Shown: positions 1 through 8,429 of the stretch, in pieces
Position numbering within the stretch: the stretch's first letter is position 1
Layout: each line of letters begins with the position of its first letter
NCBI GenBank assembly: GCA_016125285.1
Contig: WGMA01000062.1
Coordinates: forward strand, 40,953 to 104,952
Source: Phycisphaera sp.
GTDB taxonomy: Bacteria > Planctomycetota > Phycisphaerae > Phycisphaerales > Zrk34
Direction of reading: 5' to 3'
Length of the DNA: 64,000 nucleotides
Translations under genes and position numbers: made by a program
The notes under the pieces: model-generated
What the model saw: only the letters and a program-made list of their open reading frames with translations
Databases searched by the model: none
What the model was told of the DNA's origin: nothing

Positions 1-144
1 GAGAAAGGCTGGCAGGCGCGCAGCGTGAAGGCAGACAACGGCGGCGAGTCCGTCGCGTCGACGCCGAGCGTCAAGGCGCAGAAGCCACCGGTCGATGTGC
101 CTGTGTCGGGCGGCTACGAGGGCGCCCCGCAGCACGACGACTGA
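1..144 (+). CDS. C-terminal fragment, possibly cold-shock-domain protein
   Basis: The frame is open from the first base and ends at TGA 142-144, giving the last 47 residues of a protein whose start lies outside the window. The opening residues EKGWQARSVK resemble the last beta strand of a CspA-type cold-shock domain, where 'KGxQAxxV' is usual. They are followed by a low-complexity tail rich in Ser, Pro and Gly, ending in HDD. Such tails occur on some planctomycete cold-shock proteins. With so little sequence the family call is tentative; the open frame and stop are clear. A hairpin (144-175) follows immediately. Confidence 0.4.
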   Translation, partial: EKGWQARSVKADNGGESVASTPSVKAQKPPVDVPVSGGYEGAPQHDD

Positions 145-175
145 ACCGGTGTGACCTGATGCAAGTCACGCGGTT
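144..175 (+). terminator. Hairpin after the first gene
   Basis: The bases AACCGGTGTGAC and GTCACGCGGTT can pair around a 9-base loop with a small internal mismatch, directly overlapping the stop codon of the upstream gene. No U-run follows, so it is either a weak intrinsic terminator or a 3'-end stabilising structure. From here to 375 I see no gene, only a possible -10 element TAGAAT at 290-295 ahead of the histidine kinase. Confidence 0.35.
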
Positions 176-375
176 CGTAGTACGCATTTCCGCCGTTGTG
201 CCGGGGTAAAGGCGTTGTTGGGTTGTGTCGCGACTCTTGTGCCACATCCGCGCGCCGGGGTACTCACTATCGGTTCCCGCCTGAGCGACTAGAATGGCGG
301 CCGAATGTCATCGGTCGCGGGGTGTTTGTGCGCGTGTCGAGACACCCGGATCGCTCAACGGATCGGTAGCCACCC

Positions 376-1230
376 ATGGGCTGGTTCATCGCGGGTATCG
401 TGTTTGGCGTGCTGATCGCCGCCCCGGTGGCGCTGTACCTGATGCGGCGCACCGAGGCACGCGTCAAGACGCTCGAGCGCCGCGCCCAGTCCGCCGAACG
501 TCTCGCGGAGCTCGGCACGCTCACCGGCGGGCTTGCGCACGAGATCAAGAACCCGCTGTCGACCATCGGGCTGAACCTGCAGCTGTTGCGTGAGAGCATC
601 GGCGACCTCGATCTGCCGGACCACCACGCGTCCCGGCTGCTCAATCGCCTCGACGCGGTCACGGGGGAGTCCGACCGTTTGCGAGAGATCCTCGAGGATT
701 TTCTCAGCTTCGCCGGTCGCGTGCGGCTCGACCCGCAGCCACACGACGTGAACGAGTTGATCATGCAACTGGTCGATTTCTACAACCCGCAGGCCGACGC
801 GTCGGGCGTTCAGCTCCGCACGAAACTTTCGCCCGCCACGGGCGCTGCTCGGGTCGATCGCACGCTGCTCAAACAGGCGCTGCTCAACCTGCTGATTAAC
901 GCCACGCAGGCGATGGTCGAGGCGCGTTACGCCGACAAACCGCACGGCGGGTCCACCGACCTGATCATCCGCTCGGAGCCCGTCGACGAAGATTCCATCG
1001 CCCTGCACGTGATCGATACGGGGCCCGGCATCGACCCCGATGTCCAGGCCAAGATCTTCCGCCCGTACTTCACGACAAAGAAAGGCGGCACGGGTCTCGG
1101 GCTCGCCACGACCCGTCGCATCATTGAGGAGCACGGCGGGTCGGTCACGGTCCACTCCGAGGCCGGTCGGGGCAGCGACTTTCAGATCAACCTGCCGCGC
1201 CAGGGGCCGCGCGCGGCGGACGAGTCCTAG
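376..1230 (+). CDS. Membrane-anchored sensor histidine kinase (HisKA + HATPase_c)
   Basis: A 284-residue histidine kinase that would autophosphorylate on His and pass phosphate to a response regulator not present here. One hydrophobic segment lies at about residues 3-22. The dimerisation/phosphoacceptor box HEIKNPL has His55. The ATP-binding domain shows an N box around Asn175 (LLNLLINATQAM), G1 box DTGPGID at 214-220 and G2 box GGTGLGL at 237-243. There is no extracytoplasmic or PAS sensor domain, so input probably comes through the membrane segment or a partner. It resembles the short NtrB-like kinases common in planctomycetes. The ATG at 376 gives the membrane anchor directly at the N-terminus. 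The next gene is 86 bases downstream and functionally separate. Confidence 0.9.
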   Translation: MGWFIAGIVFGVLIAAPVALYLMRRTEARVKTLERRAQSAERLAELGTLTGGLAHEIKNPLSTIGLNLQLLRESIGDLDLPDHHASRLLNRLDAVTGESDRLREILEDFLSFAGRVRLDPQPHDVNELIMQLVDFYNPQADASGVQLRTKLSPATGAARVDRTLLKQALLNLLINATQAMVEARYADKPHGGSTDLIIRSEPVDEDSIALHVIDTGPGIDPDVQAKIFRPYFTTKKGGTGLGLATTRRIIEEHGGSVTVHSEAGRGSDFQINLPRQGPRAADES

Positions 1231-1316
1231 ACGAGAACCCGGGGCATATTTGTAAAAAAACTTTGTGAAGCTGCGTTAGATCGCCCCACTCCGCGGAGAC
1301 TATCTGTAGAGACGCT

Positions 1317-1844
1317 ATGAGCTTCACCCCGAACCAGCAGGATTTCGCCGCCAGGCTCACAGCCTGTCAGAGCCGCCTGTTCGCCTACATCACGGCGATG
1401 GTTCCGGACCGCAATCAGGCCCACGACATCCTCCAGCAGGCCAATCTCGCGATGCTCCGCAAGGCCGACGAGTACGACTCGTCGCGCGACTTCGTAGGGT
1501 GGGCGTGCAAGGTGGCGTATTTCGAGGTGCTGGCGTACCGGCGTGGCCGCGCCCGCGATCGTCACCGCTTCGACGAGCGATTCCTCGAGGTGATCTCGCG
1601 GGACGCCGAGAGCCGCGTCGCGAGCCACGATCGCCGCGGCGCCGCGCTGGCCGACTGCATGGGCAAGCTCAACGCCGGGCAGCGCGACCTGATCGATCAG
1701 CGTTACACGTCCGGTCGGTCGGTCGACGATCTGGCCAGCCACTTCAGCCGCACAACCGCCGCGATCTCGCAGATGCTCTACCGCATCCGTGCCGCGCTTG
1801 CCGAGTGTGTCCGCTCCACCCTGGCCGCGGAGGAACAGGCGTGA
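1317..1844 (+). CDS. ECF RNA polymerase sigma factor (Rhodopirellula/Verrucomicrobium type), module 1
   Basis: A 175-residue ECF sigma factor. The sigma-2 region lies at about residues 14-75 (RLFAYITAMVPDRNQAHDIL, then WACKVAYFEVLAYRR) and the sigma-4 helix-turn-helix at about 115-165 (SVDDLASHF...ISQMLYRIRAAL). It would direct transcription of a small regulon. The FecR protein encoded next, overlapping by 4 bases (GTGA at 1841-1844), is its probable membrane partner, so the two are likely translationally coupled. Two close paralogues occur at 5063 and 26037 in the same gene order. The start at 1317 matches the N-termini of the paralogues. Confidence 0.92.
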   Translation: MSFTPNQQDFAARLTACQSRLFAYITAMVPDRNQAHDILQQANLAMLRKADEYDSSRDFVGWACKVAYFEVLAYRRGRARDRHRFDERFLEVISRDAESRVASHDRRGAALADCMGKLNAGQRDLIDQRYTSGRSVDDLASHFSRTTAAISQMLYRIRAALAECVRSTLAAEEQA

Positions 1845-3289
1845 GCAACGCATCGCGTCAACCCGATGACCTCGAGCTGCTGCTGAGCGGTCTGCTCGAC
1901 GGCAGCCTCAGCGACGCCGACGAACGGCGGCTCATGGACCTCGTGATCGTCGACGCCGACGTCCGCGCCCGCTACCTCGACATCATGGACGTGCACGCGA
2001 TGCTGACGTGGGAGCGGTCGTCGCAGTCGCAGGGCGACCTGCCGACGCCCGAAACGGACGTGATCGAAGCCGAGTCGATCCCCGTCGCCAAGCTTGCGCC
2101 CGCGTCGCCTCCCGGGTCGCTCGACCGCAACGCCGATCGTTATGTTCGTCCGTTGCGAATCCCCGGCTTCCGGCGTTACGCCGTGGCCGCTTCGCTGCTG
2201 CTGGCGATGGGCGTAACTTTCGCACTCGTCCGGCAGTCGCATCGCGACATGAAGAGCCGCGATGCTTCGCCCGCCGCGTATGACCCCGCCGTCGCCACGA
2301 TCACGAACGTACACGGCGCCGAGTGGGACGCCGAGAACACGCTGACGGACCTGGGCTCGACGCTGCCGACCGGTCGCCTCCGCCTCAGGTCCGGCTCGGC
2401 GGAACTGGTCATGCGGTCCACCGCCGCGATGACGCTGCTCGGACCGGCCGATGTCGAACTGATCGGCCCCAACCGTTGCCGCCTGACGAAGGGCCGCATC
2501 GTCGCCCAGGTGCCCGAGATGGCGCACGGGTTCACGGTGGAGACGCCCACGTCGATCGTCACCGACCTCGGCACGCACTTCGGCGTCGAGGTCGACGAGA
2601 CCGGCGCCGTCGAGGTGCACGTGTTTCGTGGCCTGGTGGTCGCTCGGGCGAACGGCGAGACGATGGCCAACGGCGTGCAGCTCGAAGAAGGCGACGCGTG
2701 GCGGCTGAGCCCCACCGCGAAGAGCGCCACGGCGGCTCGCACGGTGCCGGTCGATTACCGCCGATTCGGACTGGGCGTCCCGCGTGACCTGGTGACGTTC
2801 AACACCGGACGCCGAATCGCCGAGGGACAGGTCGACGCGAATTGGATGGTGCGTGAGCCGGGCGGTGTGGACGCCTCGCCGATCGTCGTCAGCCACACGG
2901 AGTGGATGCCGAACGATCCGGCGGCATCGCAGTGGCTCGCCGCCCGTGTCGCGCCGGGCGCCTCGCCCAGCATGCGGCTCATCTACACCACGCGATTCAA
3001 TCTGTCGGGTCTCGATCCGTCGACGGGTCGACTGAAGATCCGCTTCGCGGTCGACAACCGCGTCGAGAGCGTCCGCCTCAACGGGCACACATTCACCCCG
3101 CCGTCGCATCCGCTGGAGTATCGCGAGCTGACGGCGTTCGAGATCGATGAGGGATTCGTCGAGGGCGAAAACGTTCTGGAGTTCGAGGTCCTCAACGGCG
3201 AGGTGCAGGCGCCGGAGAACCCGATCGCCCTACGCGTGGAGTTGTCGGGCACCGCTCAGACGCTGGAAACGCAGGAGCAGAAGCAATGA
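1841..3289 (+). CDS. FecR-domain membrane protein, module 1
   Basis: A 482-residue protein from GTG 1841, which overlaps the sigma-factor stop. Residues ~8-55 form an acidic helical region typical of the cytoplasmic part of these FecR relatives (ELLLSGLLDGSLSDADERRL). A single membrane segment lies at ~111-129. The periplasmic FecR domain follows (~160-290; motif HGFTVETPTSIVTDLGTHFGV), then ~190 residues of unclassified, probably beta-rich sequence. In known systems FecR proteins sense a signal in the periplasm and regulate the cognate ECF sigma factor; that role is inferred here from fold and pairing. An in-frame extension upstream to 1499 exists but would lie inside the sigma gene and is rejected. 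It overlaps the next gene by ATGA. Confidence 0.85.
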   Translation: MSNASRQPDDLELLLSGLLDGSLSDADERRLMDLVIVDADVRARYLDIMDVHAMLTWERSSQSQGDLPTPETDVIEAESIPVAKLAPASPPGSLDRNADRYVRPLRIPGFRRYAVAASLLLAMGVTFALVRQSHRDMKSRDASPAAYDPAVATITNVHGAEWDAENTLTDLGSTLPTGRLRLRSGSAELVMRSTAAMTLLGPADVELIGPNRCRLTKGRIVAQVPEMAHGFTVETPTSIVTDLGTHFGVEVDETGAVEVHVFRGLVVARANGETMANGVQLEEGDAWRLSPTAKSATAARTVPVDYRRFGLGVPRDLVTFNTGRRIAEGQVDANWMVREPGGVDASPIVVSHTEWMPNDPAASQWLAARVAPGASPSMRLIYTTRFNLSGLDPSTGRLKIRFAVDNRVESVRLNGHTFTPPSHPLEYRELTAFEIDEGFVEGENVLEFEVLNGEVQAPENPIALRVELSGTAQTLETQEQKQ

Positions 3290-4110
3290 GTCACTCCGTC
3301 GGGGTCAATCGTATTCGGGGTTTCACGCGCGGATTCACGATCGTCGAACTGATCGTGGTCATGACGATCATCGTGCTGATGATCGCGATCGTCATGCCCT
3401 CGATCAAGCAGGCGCACGACTCGGCCCAACGCGTCGTGTGCTCCGCCAAGCAGCACAACTGGGGCGTGGCGATCCTGGCCTACGCGTCGGACAACTACAT
3501 GGCGTTCCCCGACAATTCGTCGCACCCCAGCGGCGCGTCGGTGCACGGCTACGGGTTCCACGTGAGCTGGAATTCGCGCCACGTGCAGGATTTCTGGCGG
3601 GACTACCTCTTTCCGCTGACGGTCGAGTCCAAGAAGACCGGCCAGCGCGACATGCTGTTCTGCCCCACCCAGCTCTATCACAACAAGCTCGACGACAACC
3701 TCGTCATCGGCACCGACGGCGATCTGTCCGGCGGCCTCGTCGGCTACTTCTACCTGCCGGGACGCACCTACAACGCCGACACCGACTACAGCGTCGCCGG
3801 GGACGGATGGGCGTTCCGCCAGAAGATCGGCACGGAGTTCTCGCAGGCGCCGATCCTGACCGACATGATGCAGTACCGCAACACGACGCAGTCCTGGTGG
3901 ATGATCAATCAGCAGATCCCGTTCTCGAGCCACGTCGTGGACCGCTCCGGCATCCCCGCGGGCAGCAACATGCTGTTCGAAGACGGGCACACGGCCTGGG
4001 TGCAGAATACCAACGACGAGACCAACAAATCGCCCAACAGCATCGGCCTCGCCGGGCACGTCGGTGTAGAATGGAACTACTATTATAAGATCCCGCTGGG
4101 CGTGTACTGA
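3286..4110 (+). CDS. Pseudopilin-like protein with prepilin N-terminus and DG motif, module 1
   Basis: A 274-residue protein with a class III (prepilin) signal. The cleavage site is Gly16|Phe17, Glu at mature position 5 (Glu21), followed by a ~20-residue hydrophobic helix (VELIVVMTIIVLMIAIVMP). The C-terminal part carries the SNMLFEDGHTAWV motif of the planctomycete 'H-X9-DG' family, here with a longer His-DG spacing. Such proteins are thought to be processed by a prepilin peptidase (PilD) and assembled in type II secretion/type IV pilus-like fibres; no peptidase or assembly ATPase lies in this window. It overlaps the FecR gene by 4 bases and belongs to the same operon. Confidence 0.88.
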   Translation: MSHSVGVNRIRGFTRGFTIVELIVVMTIIVLMIAIVMPSIKQAHDSAQRVVCSAKQHNWGVAILAYASDNYMAFPDNSSHPSGASVHGYGFHVSWNSRHVQDFWRDYLFPLTVESKKTGQRDMLFCPTQLYHNKLDDNLVIGTDGDLSGGLVGYFYLPGRTYNADTDYSVAGDGWAFRQKIGTEFSQAPILTDMMQYRNTTQSWWMINQQIPFSSHVVDRSGIPAGSNMLFEDGHTAWVQNTNDETNKSPNSIGLAGHVGVEWNYYYKIPLGVY

Positions 4111-4123
4111 TCGGAGCCTCGCC

Positions 4124-4915
4124 ATGCACACACAACCGTTGCTGCGCTTCCGCCGCGGGATCTCGCTGATCGAAATCCTGGTTGTCGTGTCGATCATCGC
4201 CGTGCTGTTGGCCATCCTGCTGCCGTCGCTGCAGAAGGCCAGCGAGGCGCAGGAGCGGACGCTCTGCGCCACCAACCTGCATCAGTGGGGCATCGGCGTG
4301 CGCGCCTACACGATCGATAACAGCAAGTTCTTCCCCTACAACGGCAACGCCGTGACCATCAACAACTTCTGCCCCGTCGGCGGTGACGACACCAGTTGGT
4401 GCAGCACCGTCGTCCAGAAGTTCTGGGAGAACTACCTGAAGGTCAAGCTCGACGCGAACCTGATCAACTCGAACGCCAACAACGTGCTGTTCTGCCCCAC
4501 CAACGAGTGGCACCCCTTCGCGATCAAGTCGTGGAACATCGCCTACAACCGCGGCCTGATCGGGTACTGCTACCTGCCGTCGCGGAACACCGGATCGATG
4601 AACTACACGCTCGCCGGAGGCGACATCGACGGCGACGGCAGCCCCGACGGTAACGGCTGGGTGGGCAAGCTCAAGATCGACGGCTTCAACTCCCGCGCCC
4701 CGATCATGATGGACCTCATCCAGGCCGACAGCGGCAACTGGTTCTACAACCAGACCGTGCCCTACGCGAACCACCGTCGCGATACGGGCGAACCCTGGGG
4801 CGGCAATTTTCTCTTCGAGGACGGCCACACGTCGTGGTACGACTGGGCGGACATCGGCATCGGCGGCACCAACGGCGGCTGGGCTGTGTATTACGACGTC
4901 GCCATCAACCGCTGA
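4124..4915 (+). CDS. Second pseudopilin-like protein with DG motif, module 1
   Basis: A 263-residue paralogue of the preceding protein. The prepilin cleavage site is Gly12|Ile13 with Glu17 at mature +5, then a hydrophobic helix (IEILVVVSIIAVLLAILLP). Short aligned blocks, QHNWGVAILAY versus LHQWGIGVRAY, FCPTQ versus FCPTNE and LFEDGHT in both, show a duplication. An SD-like CGGAGCC precedes the ATG. Only 13 bases separate it from the upstream gene, so it is co-transcribed. The pair may form different subunits of one fibre, as major and minor pseudopilins do; this is inference. Confidence 0.87.
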   Translation: MHTQPLLRFRRGISLIEILVVVSIIAVLLAILLPSLQKASEAQERTLCATNLHQWGIGVRAYTIDNSKFFPYNGNAVTINNFCPVGGDDTSWCSTVVQKFWENYLKVKLDANLINSNANNVLFCPTNEWHPFAIKSWNIAYNRGLIGYCYLPSRNTGSMNYTLAGGDIDGDGSPDGNGWVGKLKIDGFNSRAPIMMDLIQADSGNWFYNQTVPYANHRRDTGEPWGGNFLFEDGHTSWYDWADIGIGGTNGGWAVYYDVAINR

Positions 4916-5062
4916 CCAGCCGCTAATCCACCAACGCAACCCGCTCCAACTCCCCGCTGCGCCACGGCATACGCCATTCGTACGAAAATTTTCTGTACGT
5001 CGTGTTGAGGATCGGTGCGATACTGGTATGAGCCTTTAGAGCCCATATCGGGTGCCGCACGC

Positions 5063-5578
5063 ATGATCGAGCAGACCGACCAACAATTCGTCGCCGACCT
5101 GATCCAGGTGCAGCCGCGCCTGGTCGGCTACGTGCTGGCGATCGTGCCCGACCGCAACGCCGCGGCCGACATCGTGCAGGAAGCCAGCATGGTGATGTGG
5201 CAGAAGCGCGGCGAGTTCACGCCGGGCAGCAACTTCGGGGCGTGGGCCTGCACGGTCGCCCGCTACCAGGCCCTGGCGTACCGCCGCAACCGCATGCGTG
5301 ACCGTCACCAGTTCAGCGACACGTTCGCCGAGAGCCTGGCCGACGAGGGCGTGTCCGCGGGCGACCAGATCCACGATCGCCGCCGCGCCCTGCGCGACTG
5401 CATGGCCAAGCTCCCCGCCGGTCAGCGCGACCTGCTCGACCGCCGCTACAGCGACAACCAGTCCGTGACGGACATCGCCGAGACGCTCGGCCGCCCCGTC
5501 AGCTCGCTCTACCAGACGCTGCACCGCATCCGCGCCGTGCTGATGACGTGTGTCCGCCAGACCCTCGCCGAAGCATGA
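5063..5578 (+). CDS. ECF RNA polymerase sigma factor, module 2
   Basis: A 171-residue ECF sigma factor from the ATG at 5063 (MIEQTDQQF), which aligns with the start of the module 1 factor. An in-frame ATG at 5015 would add 16 residues without family counterpart. Sigma-2 spans about residues 15-75 (RLVGYVLAIVPDRNAAADIVQEA) and sigma-4 about 110-165 (SVTDIAETLGRPVSSLYQTLHRIRAVL). Its stop overlaps the FecR start (ATGA, 5575-5578). Module 2 directly follows module 1 on the same strand and the two factors are clear paralogues, pointing to tandem duplication of the whole unit. Confidence 0.9.
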   Translation: MIEQTDQQFVADLIQVQPRLVGYVLAIVPDRNAAADIVQEASMVMWQKRGEFTPGSNFGAWACTVARYQALAYRRNRMRDRHQFSDTFAESLADEGVSAGDQIHDRRRALRDCMAKLPAGQRDLLDRRYSDNQSVTDIAETLGRPVSSLYQTLHRIRAVLMTCVRQTLAEA

Positions 5579-7005
5579 ACACGCCGCCCGACCAACCCGA
5601 TCACCCCGAGCTCATCGAACTGCTCACGCGGCTCGTCGACGGCGAGTTCAGCGACGGCGATGCGCAACGTCTCGAAGGGATCCTGCAAGACCGCCCCGAC
5701 CTGCGGGCGTACTACATCGAATACATCAACACCTGGGCGATGCTCGACGCCGAACTCGCGCCCAAGCCCGTGGCGCTGACGCCGCCAACCGCGATCGAGA
5801 TGACGGACGAGGCGTCGCCCGCGCACGAATCACACGCTACACCGCGGCGGACCTTTTCCGTCTGGTCGCGTCGTGTGGCCATCGCCGCCGCCCTGCTCAT
5901 CGTCGCGTCCATCGGGATCACGCTCCTTGTGCGTCACAGCGCCCGGCAGGTCGACGCGCCGTCCGTCGACGTTGCCACGCCCAACCGCCCCGCCGCGATG
6001 CTCGCCTATGCGGAAGACGCCCGGTGGGCGCCGGACGCCGCACCGGAAGAGACCGGAGAGTTTCAGAGCAACGATCTCCACCTGCGCTCCGGCTCGGCGC
6101 AGATCATGACCGGCAGCGGAGCGGTCGTCACGCTGCAGGGCGAGACCGACTACCACGTCACCGACGAGATGCACGGTCGGCTGGATCGCGGACGCGTGAC
6201 CGTCTACGTCCCGCCGCGAGCGCACGGGTTCACCGTGGACGCCGGGTCGGCGCGGATCGTCGACCTCGGGACCGAGTTCGCCGTCGAGCTCGATGCGAAC
6301 GGCGACACGCAGGTGCACGTGATGCGCGGACACGTGGAGGTGCGGACACCCAACGCGTCCAGGCCGGTCACGCTGGAAGCTCAGCAGGCGATCCGCGTGG
6401 TCGGCGTCGGCAACGGATCAACCACGATTCCCTTTGCGCCGCAGCAGTACACCGGCTGGACGAGCAAGGACGAGACGGTCGCAGCGACCGACGGCGCCGT
6501 CGAACTGTTGCCCTACTCGCCCAGAACCGGCCGACAAGTCGGCATGGTGACCGGTAGCCACATCTACCTTGTGCCGGAAGCGGTGGACCCGAAAGCTACG
6601 CTGGGCCAGATCGCGGCGCTGCGGGCGCCGGGCGCCTATGCACGATTCGACAACATGAAGACGCGAGGCTTGGGCAACGCGAGCGGCCTGCGTTCGTACC
6701 TGCTGCACTTTCAGCCCGGCGACGGCGCCGACCGGCTCACGCCGGCGAACGGATCGGTCACATTCGATCGCCCGATCCTCGCGGTGATTGTCGACGGCGC
6801 CTCGCTCGACGCGACGGACGCGGCGATCTCGCAGACGCCGATCGCGGTACGAGCCAACTTCCCCGGGCGCGGCCTCGAGTCGCCGCCGGACGGAAACGCC
6901 GACCGTGTCACGATCAGCAACGACCGCCGCACGCTCACCGTCTCGCTCCGCGCAAACGGCATGGACCAGCTGCGCGTGATCCTCGCCGATCAGCCGGAAA
7001 ACTGA
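5575..7005 (+). CDS. FecR-domain membrane protein, module 2
   Basis: A 476-residue protein from ATG 5575 with the same plan as the module 1 FecR protein: N-terminal acidic helices (ELIELLTRLVDGEFSDGDAQRL), one membrane segment at ~99-119, and a periplasmic FecR domain with HGFTVDAGSARIVDLGTEFAV around residues 218-240. The C-terminal half differs from module 1 and has no domain I can name. Cytoplasmic helices plus periplasmic FecR domain suggest it holds or activates the sigma factor encoded just upstream. An in-frame start at 5548 is possible but lies deeper inside the sigma gene. Confidence 0.85.
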   Translation: MNTPPDQPDHPELIELLTRLVDGEFSDGDAQRLEGILQDRPDLRAYYIEYINTWAMLDAELAPKPVALTPPTAIEMTDEASPAHESHATPRRTFSVWSRRVAIAAALLIVASIGITLLVRHSARQVDAPSVDVATPNRPAAMLAYAEDARWAPDAAPEETGEFQSNDLHLRSGSAQIMTGSGAVVTLQGETDYHVTDEMHGRLDRGRVTVYVPPRAHGFTVDAGSARIVDLGTEFAVELDANGDTQVHVMRGHVEVRTPNASRPVTLEAQQAIRVVGVGNGSTTIPFAPQQYTGWTSKDETVAATDGAVELLPYSPRTGRQVGMVTGSHIYLVPEAVDPKATLGQIAALRAPGAYARFDNMKTRGLGNASGLRSYLLHFQPGDGADRLTPANGSVTFDRPILAVIVDGASLDATDAAISQTPIAVRANFPGRGLESPPDGNADRVTISNDRRTLTVSLRANGMDQLRVILADQPEN

Positions 7006-7027
7006 CTCATCCATCGGGAGCCTCCGC

Positions 7028-7876
7028 ATGCCTCAGCCACGTCACAACACGCGTGCATTCACCATCGTCGAACTGCTCGTCGTGATGTCCATCATCGTGC
7101 TGCTGCTGGCGCTGCTGCTTCCCTCCGCCCGGCGGGCACGCTACGTCGCGAAGTTCGCCACCTGCGCCAGCCAGCAGCGACAGATCGGTGTCGGCGTGAT
7201 GATCTACACCAACGACTACATGACGCAGTACCCGTACCGCAAGGTCGCGTTCGGATCCAACCCGCGGCACAGCAAGCTGGCGTTCAACGCCAAGAGCGGC
7301 GGCCCCGACGATCGACCGATGCTCCGCAGGTACCTCGACATCAACTTCATGGTCTGCCCGTTCAGCCCGCTCGAAGGCGTGCAGAGCCTCGACGACTCCG
7401 ACCACATCGACATCCACTCCAGCTACGAGATGTACTTCGGCGGTCCGATCGTGCGCGGCGACGCCGAGACGTGGAACATGAAGATCTCTGACCACCCGCT
7501 CCTGCCCGACCTCGATACGTCCGGCGGCTACTGGCAGAAGCAGCGCTACGAGCACAAGATCCTCCTCGCGGACATGGACTGGGCCTACTTCGCCATCCAC
7601 CAGCAGCAGACGTCGCACCCGGACTTCTACACCGGCCTGCTTCAGTTCGAGCACCGCGATCACCACCTGGCGTCGCAGGTCACCACGCACCACACGATGA
7701 CCATGTGGTGGAATCCGGTCTACGAGCGCGGGGCGATCGACCGCAACTTTCTCTACAAGGACGGCTCCGTGCAGCCGATCTACAACCTCGATATGAACGA
7801 CGCACGCCTCGTGCGCATCCCCGCCATGAACAACAACTGGACCTCCGCACAGTATCACTTCCTGCCGCGAGGCTGA
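7028..7876 (+). CDS. Pseudopilin-like protein, module 2
   Basis: A 282-residue protein with a prepilin-type N-terminus. The processing site is Ala10|Phe11 rather than the usual Gly, with Glu15 at mature +5 and a hydrophobic stretch FTIVELLVVMSIIVLLLALLLP. The C-terminal region has NFLYKDGSVQPI, the counterpart of the DG motif of its relatives, and a distinctive cluster of His residues at ~200-225. A GGGAGCC Shine-Dalgarno-like element precedes the ATG. It lies 22 bases after the FecR gene and is the last gene before a strong terminator at 7903-7943, so it ends the module 2 operon. Confidence 0.85.
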   Translation: MPQPRHNTRAFTIVELLVVMSIIVLLLALLLPSARRARYVAKFATCASQQRQIGVGVMIYTNDYMTQYPYRKVAFGSNPRHSKLAFNAKSGGPDDRPMLRRYLDINFMVCPFSPLEGVQSLDDSDHIDIHSSYEMYFGGPIVRGDAETWNMKISDHPLLPDLDTSGGYWQKQRYEHKILLADMDWAYFAIHQQQTSHPDFYTGLLQFEHRDHHLASQVTTHHTMTMWWNPVYERGAIDRNFLYKDGSVQPIYNLDMNDARLVRIPAMNNNWTSAQYHFLPRG

Positions 7877-7902
7877 TCACGCCCTTAACTTGAACGTGCC
7901 CG

Positions 7903-7943
7903 ACCGGTGGCCGCCTCGTGTTGCGGTCACCGGTTTTTCTTTG
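7903..7943 (+). terminator. Rho-independent terminator of the module 2 operon
   Basis: A 12-bp stem (ACCGGTGGCCGC at 7903-7914 with GCGGTCACCGGT at 7923-7934, one G-U pair) encloses an 8-base loop and is followed by TTTTCTTT. It sits 26 bases after the stop of the last module 2 gene and is the clearest intrinsic terminator in the window. Confidence 0.9.
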
Positions 7944-7972
7944 ACACACCGCATATCATTGTTCGGGTTTTG

Positions 7973-8001
7973 TTGCTATCTTGTTTGGCCTCGCGTATAA
8001 T
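7973..8001 (+). promoter_or_regulatory. Sigma-70-like promoter of the leuC leader
   Basis: TTGCTA (7973-7978), a 17-base spacer and a perfect TATAAT (7996-8001) form the best housekeeping promoter on this side of leuC. Initiation near 8008 would give a leader of about 420 bases before the leuC start at 8430. Confidence 0.65.
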
Positions 8002-8336
8002 CCATTCCTACTGAATCTGCGAGGGGAGAACCACACATGTTTCGCAGATCGTGCTGTCGCGCGCGATGCCCGCGCCGGAACTCTCACCGCGTACCGACCG
8101 ATCACGCGGCAAGGCATCTCCGCGCCGCCACTACGCTCACGCCTCGCCAAAAAAGCACCGGGCGCACCCCCTCCCCCCCAACGCGAAGCCGCGCACACCC
8201 GCACGCCGCAGCACGCCACCCTCCCCCCCCACTCCCAGTTGGAAAGTGGCAAATGAAAACTGAAAAATGGAAAATGAACACCCCCTCCCCCCCTGCAGCA
8301 TCAAAGGCAGGCAAGCGGCGGCGCACCACAACCGGC

Positions 8337-8411
8337 ATGTTGCTGCTACAATGCGACGTTTCCACGGTCGGCGATGCGTGCCGACCGCAGCATGGCCCAT
8401 TGAACGTTTGA
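8337..8411 (+). CDS. Possible leucine-rich leader peptide ahead of leuC
   Basis: ATG 8337 opens a 24-codon frame, in phase with the doubtful longer ORF from 8037, that begins M-L-L-L-Q. The three Leu codons are TTG, CTG and CTA, two of which are uncommon in this GC-rich genome. It ends 18 bases before the leuC ATG and contains an 8-bp hairpin. Classic leu operon leaders contain a run of Leu codons read by a stalling ribosome, and position and content fit that model. Against it: no good ribosome-binding site, and no U-tract right after the hairpin. Confidence 0.3.
   Translation: MLLLQCDVSTVGDACRPQHGPLNV
8366..8388 (+). promoter_or_regulatory. Hairpin in the leuC leader (candidate attenuator element)
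   Basis: CGGTCGGC (8366-8373) and GCCGACCG (8381-8388) pair perfectly around a 7-base loop. TGCTGC at 8342-8347, inside the Leu codon run, could alternatively pair with GCAGCA at 8388-8393, giving two competing structures. There is no terminal U-run, so control of leuC translation is as plausible as transcription attenuation. Confidence 0.4.
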
Positions 8412-8429
8412 GAATCGAAGGAGTTACGC

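Larger units (their letters stand above)
8002..8429 (+). other. Long leader region before leuC with C-rich tracts and a doubtful small ORF
   Basis: No convincing gene lies here. A frame from ATG 8037 to TGA 8411 (124 codons, preceded by GAGGGGAG at 8021-8028) is open and well positioned, but its product is a low-complexity Arg/Pro/Ser mixture with no domain, so I doubt it is a conserved protein. Three runs of seven or eight C lie at about 8172-8179, 8223-8230 and 8287-8293, and an A-rich patch at 8246-8278. The last 75 bases contain the Leu-rich mini-ORF and hairpin listed separately. Confidence 0.4.

Noticed and set aside
7941..7946. TTGACA just after the module 2 terminator
   Set aside because: It overlaps the terminator tail and has no -10 at proper distance. 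The pair TTGCTA/TATAAT slightly downstream is better.
8037..8411. A 124-codon ORF as a genuine protein
   Set aside because: Expression signals are good, but the Arg/Pro-rich product follows the C-tracts and looks non-coding. It is kept only as part of the leader description.
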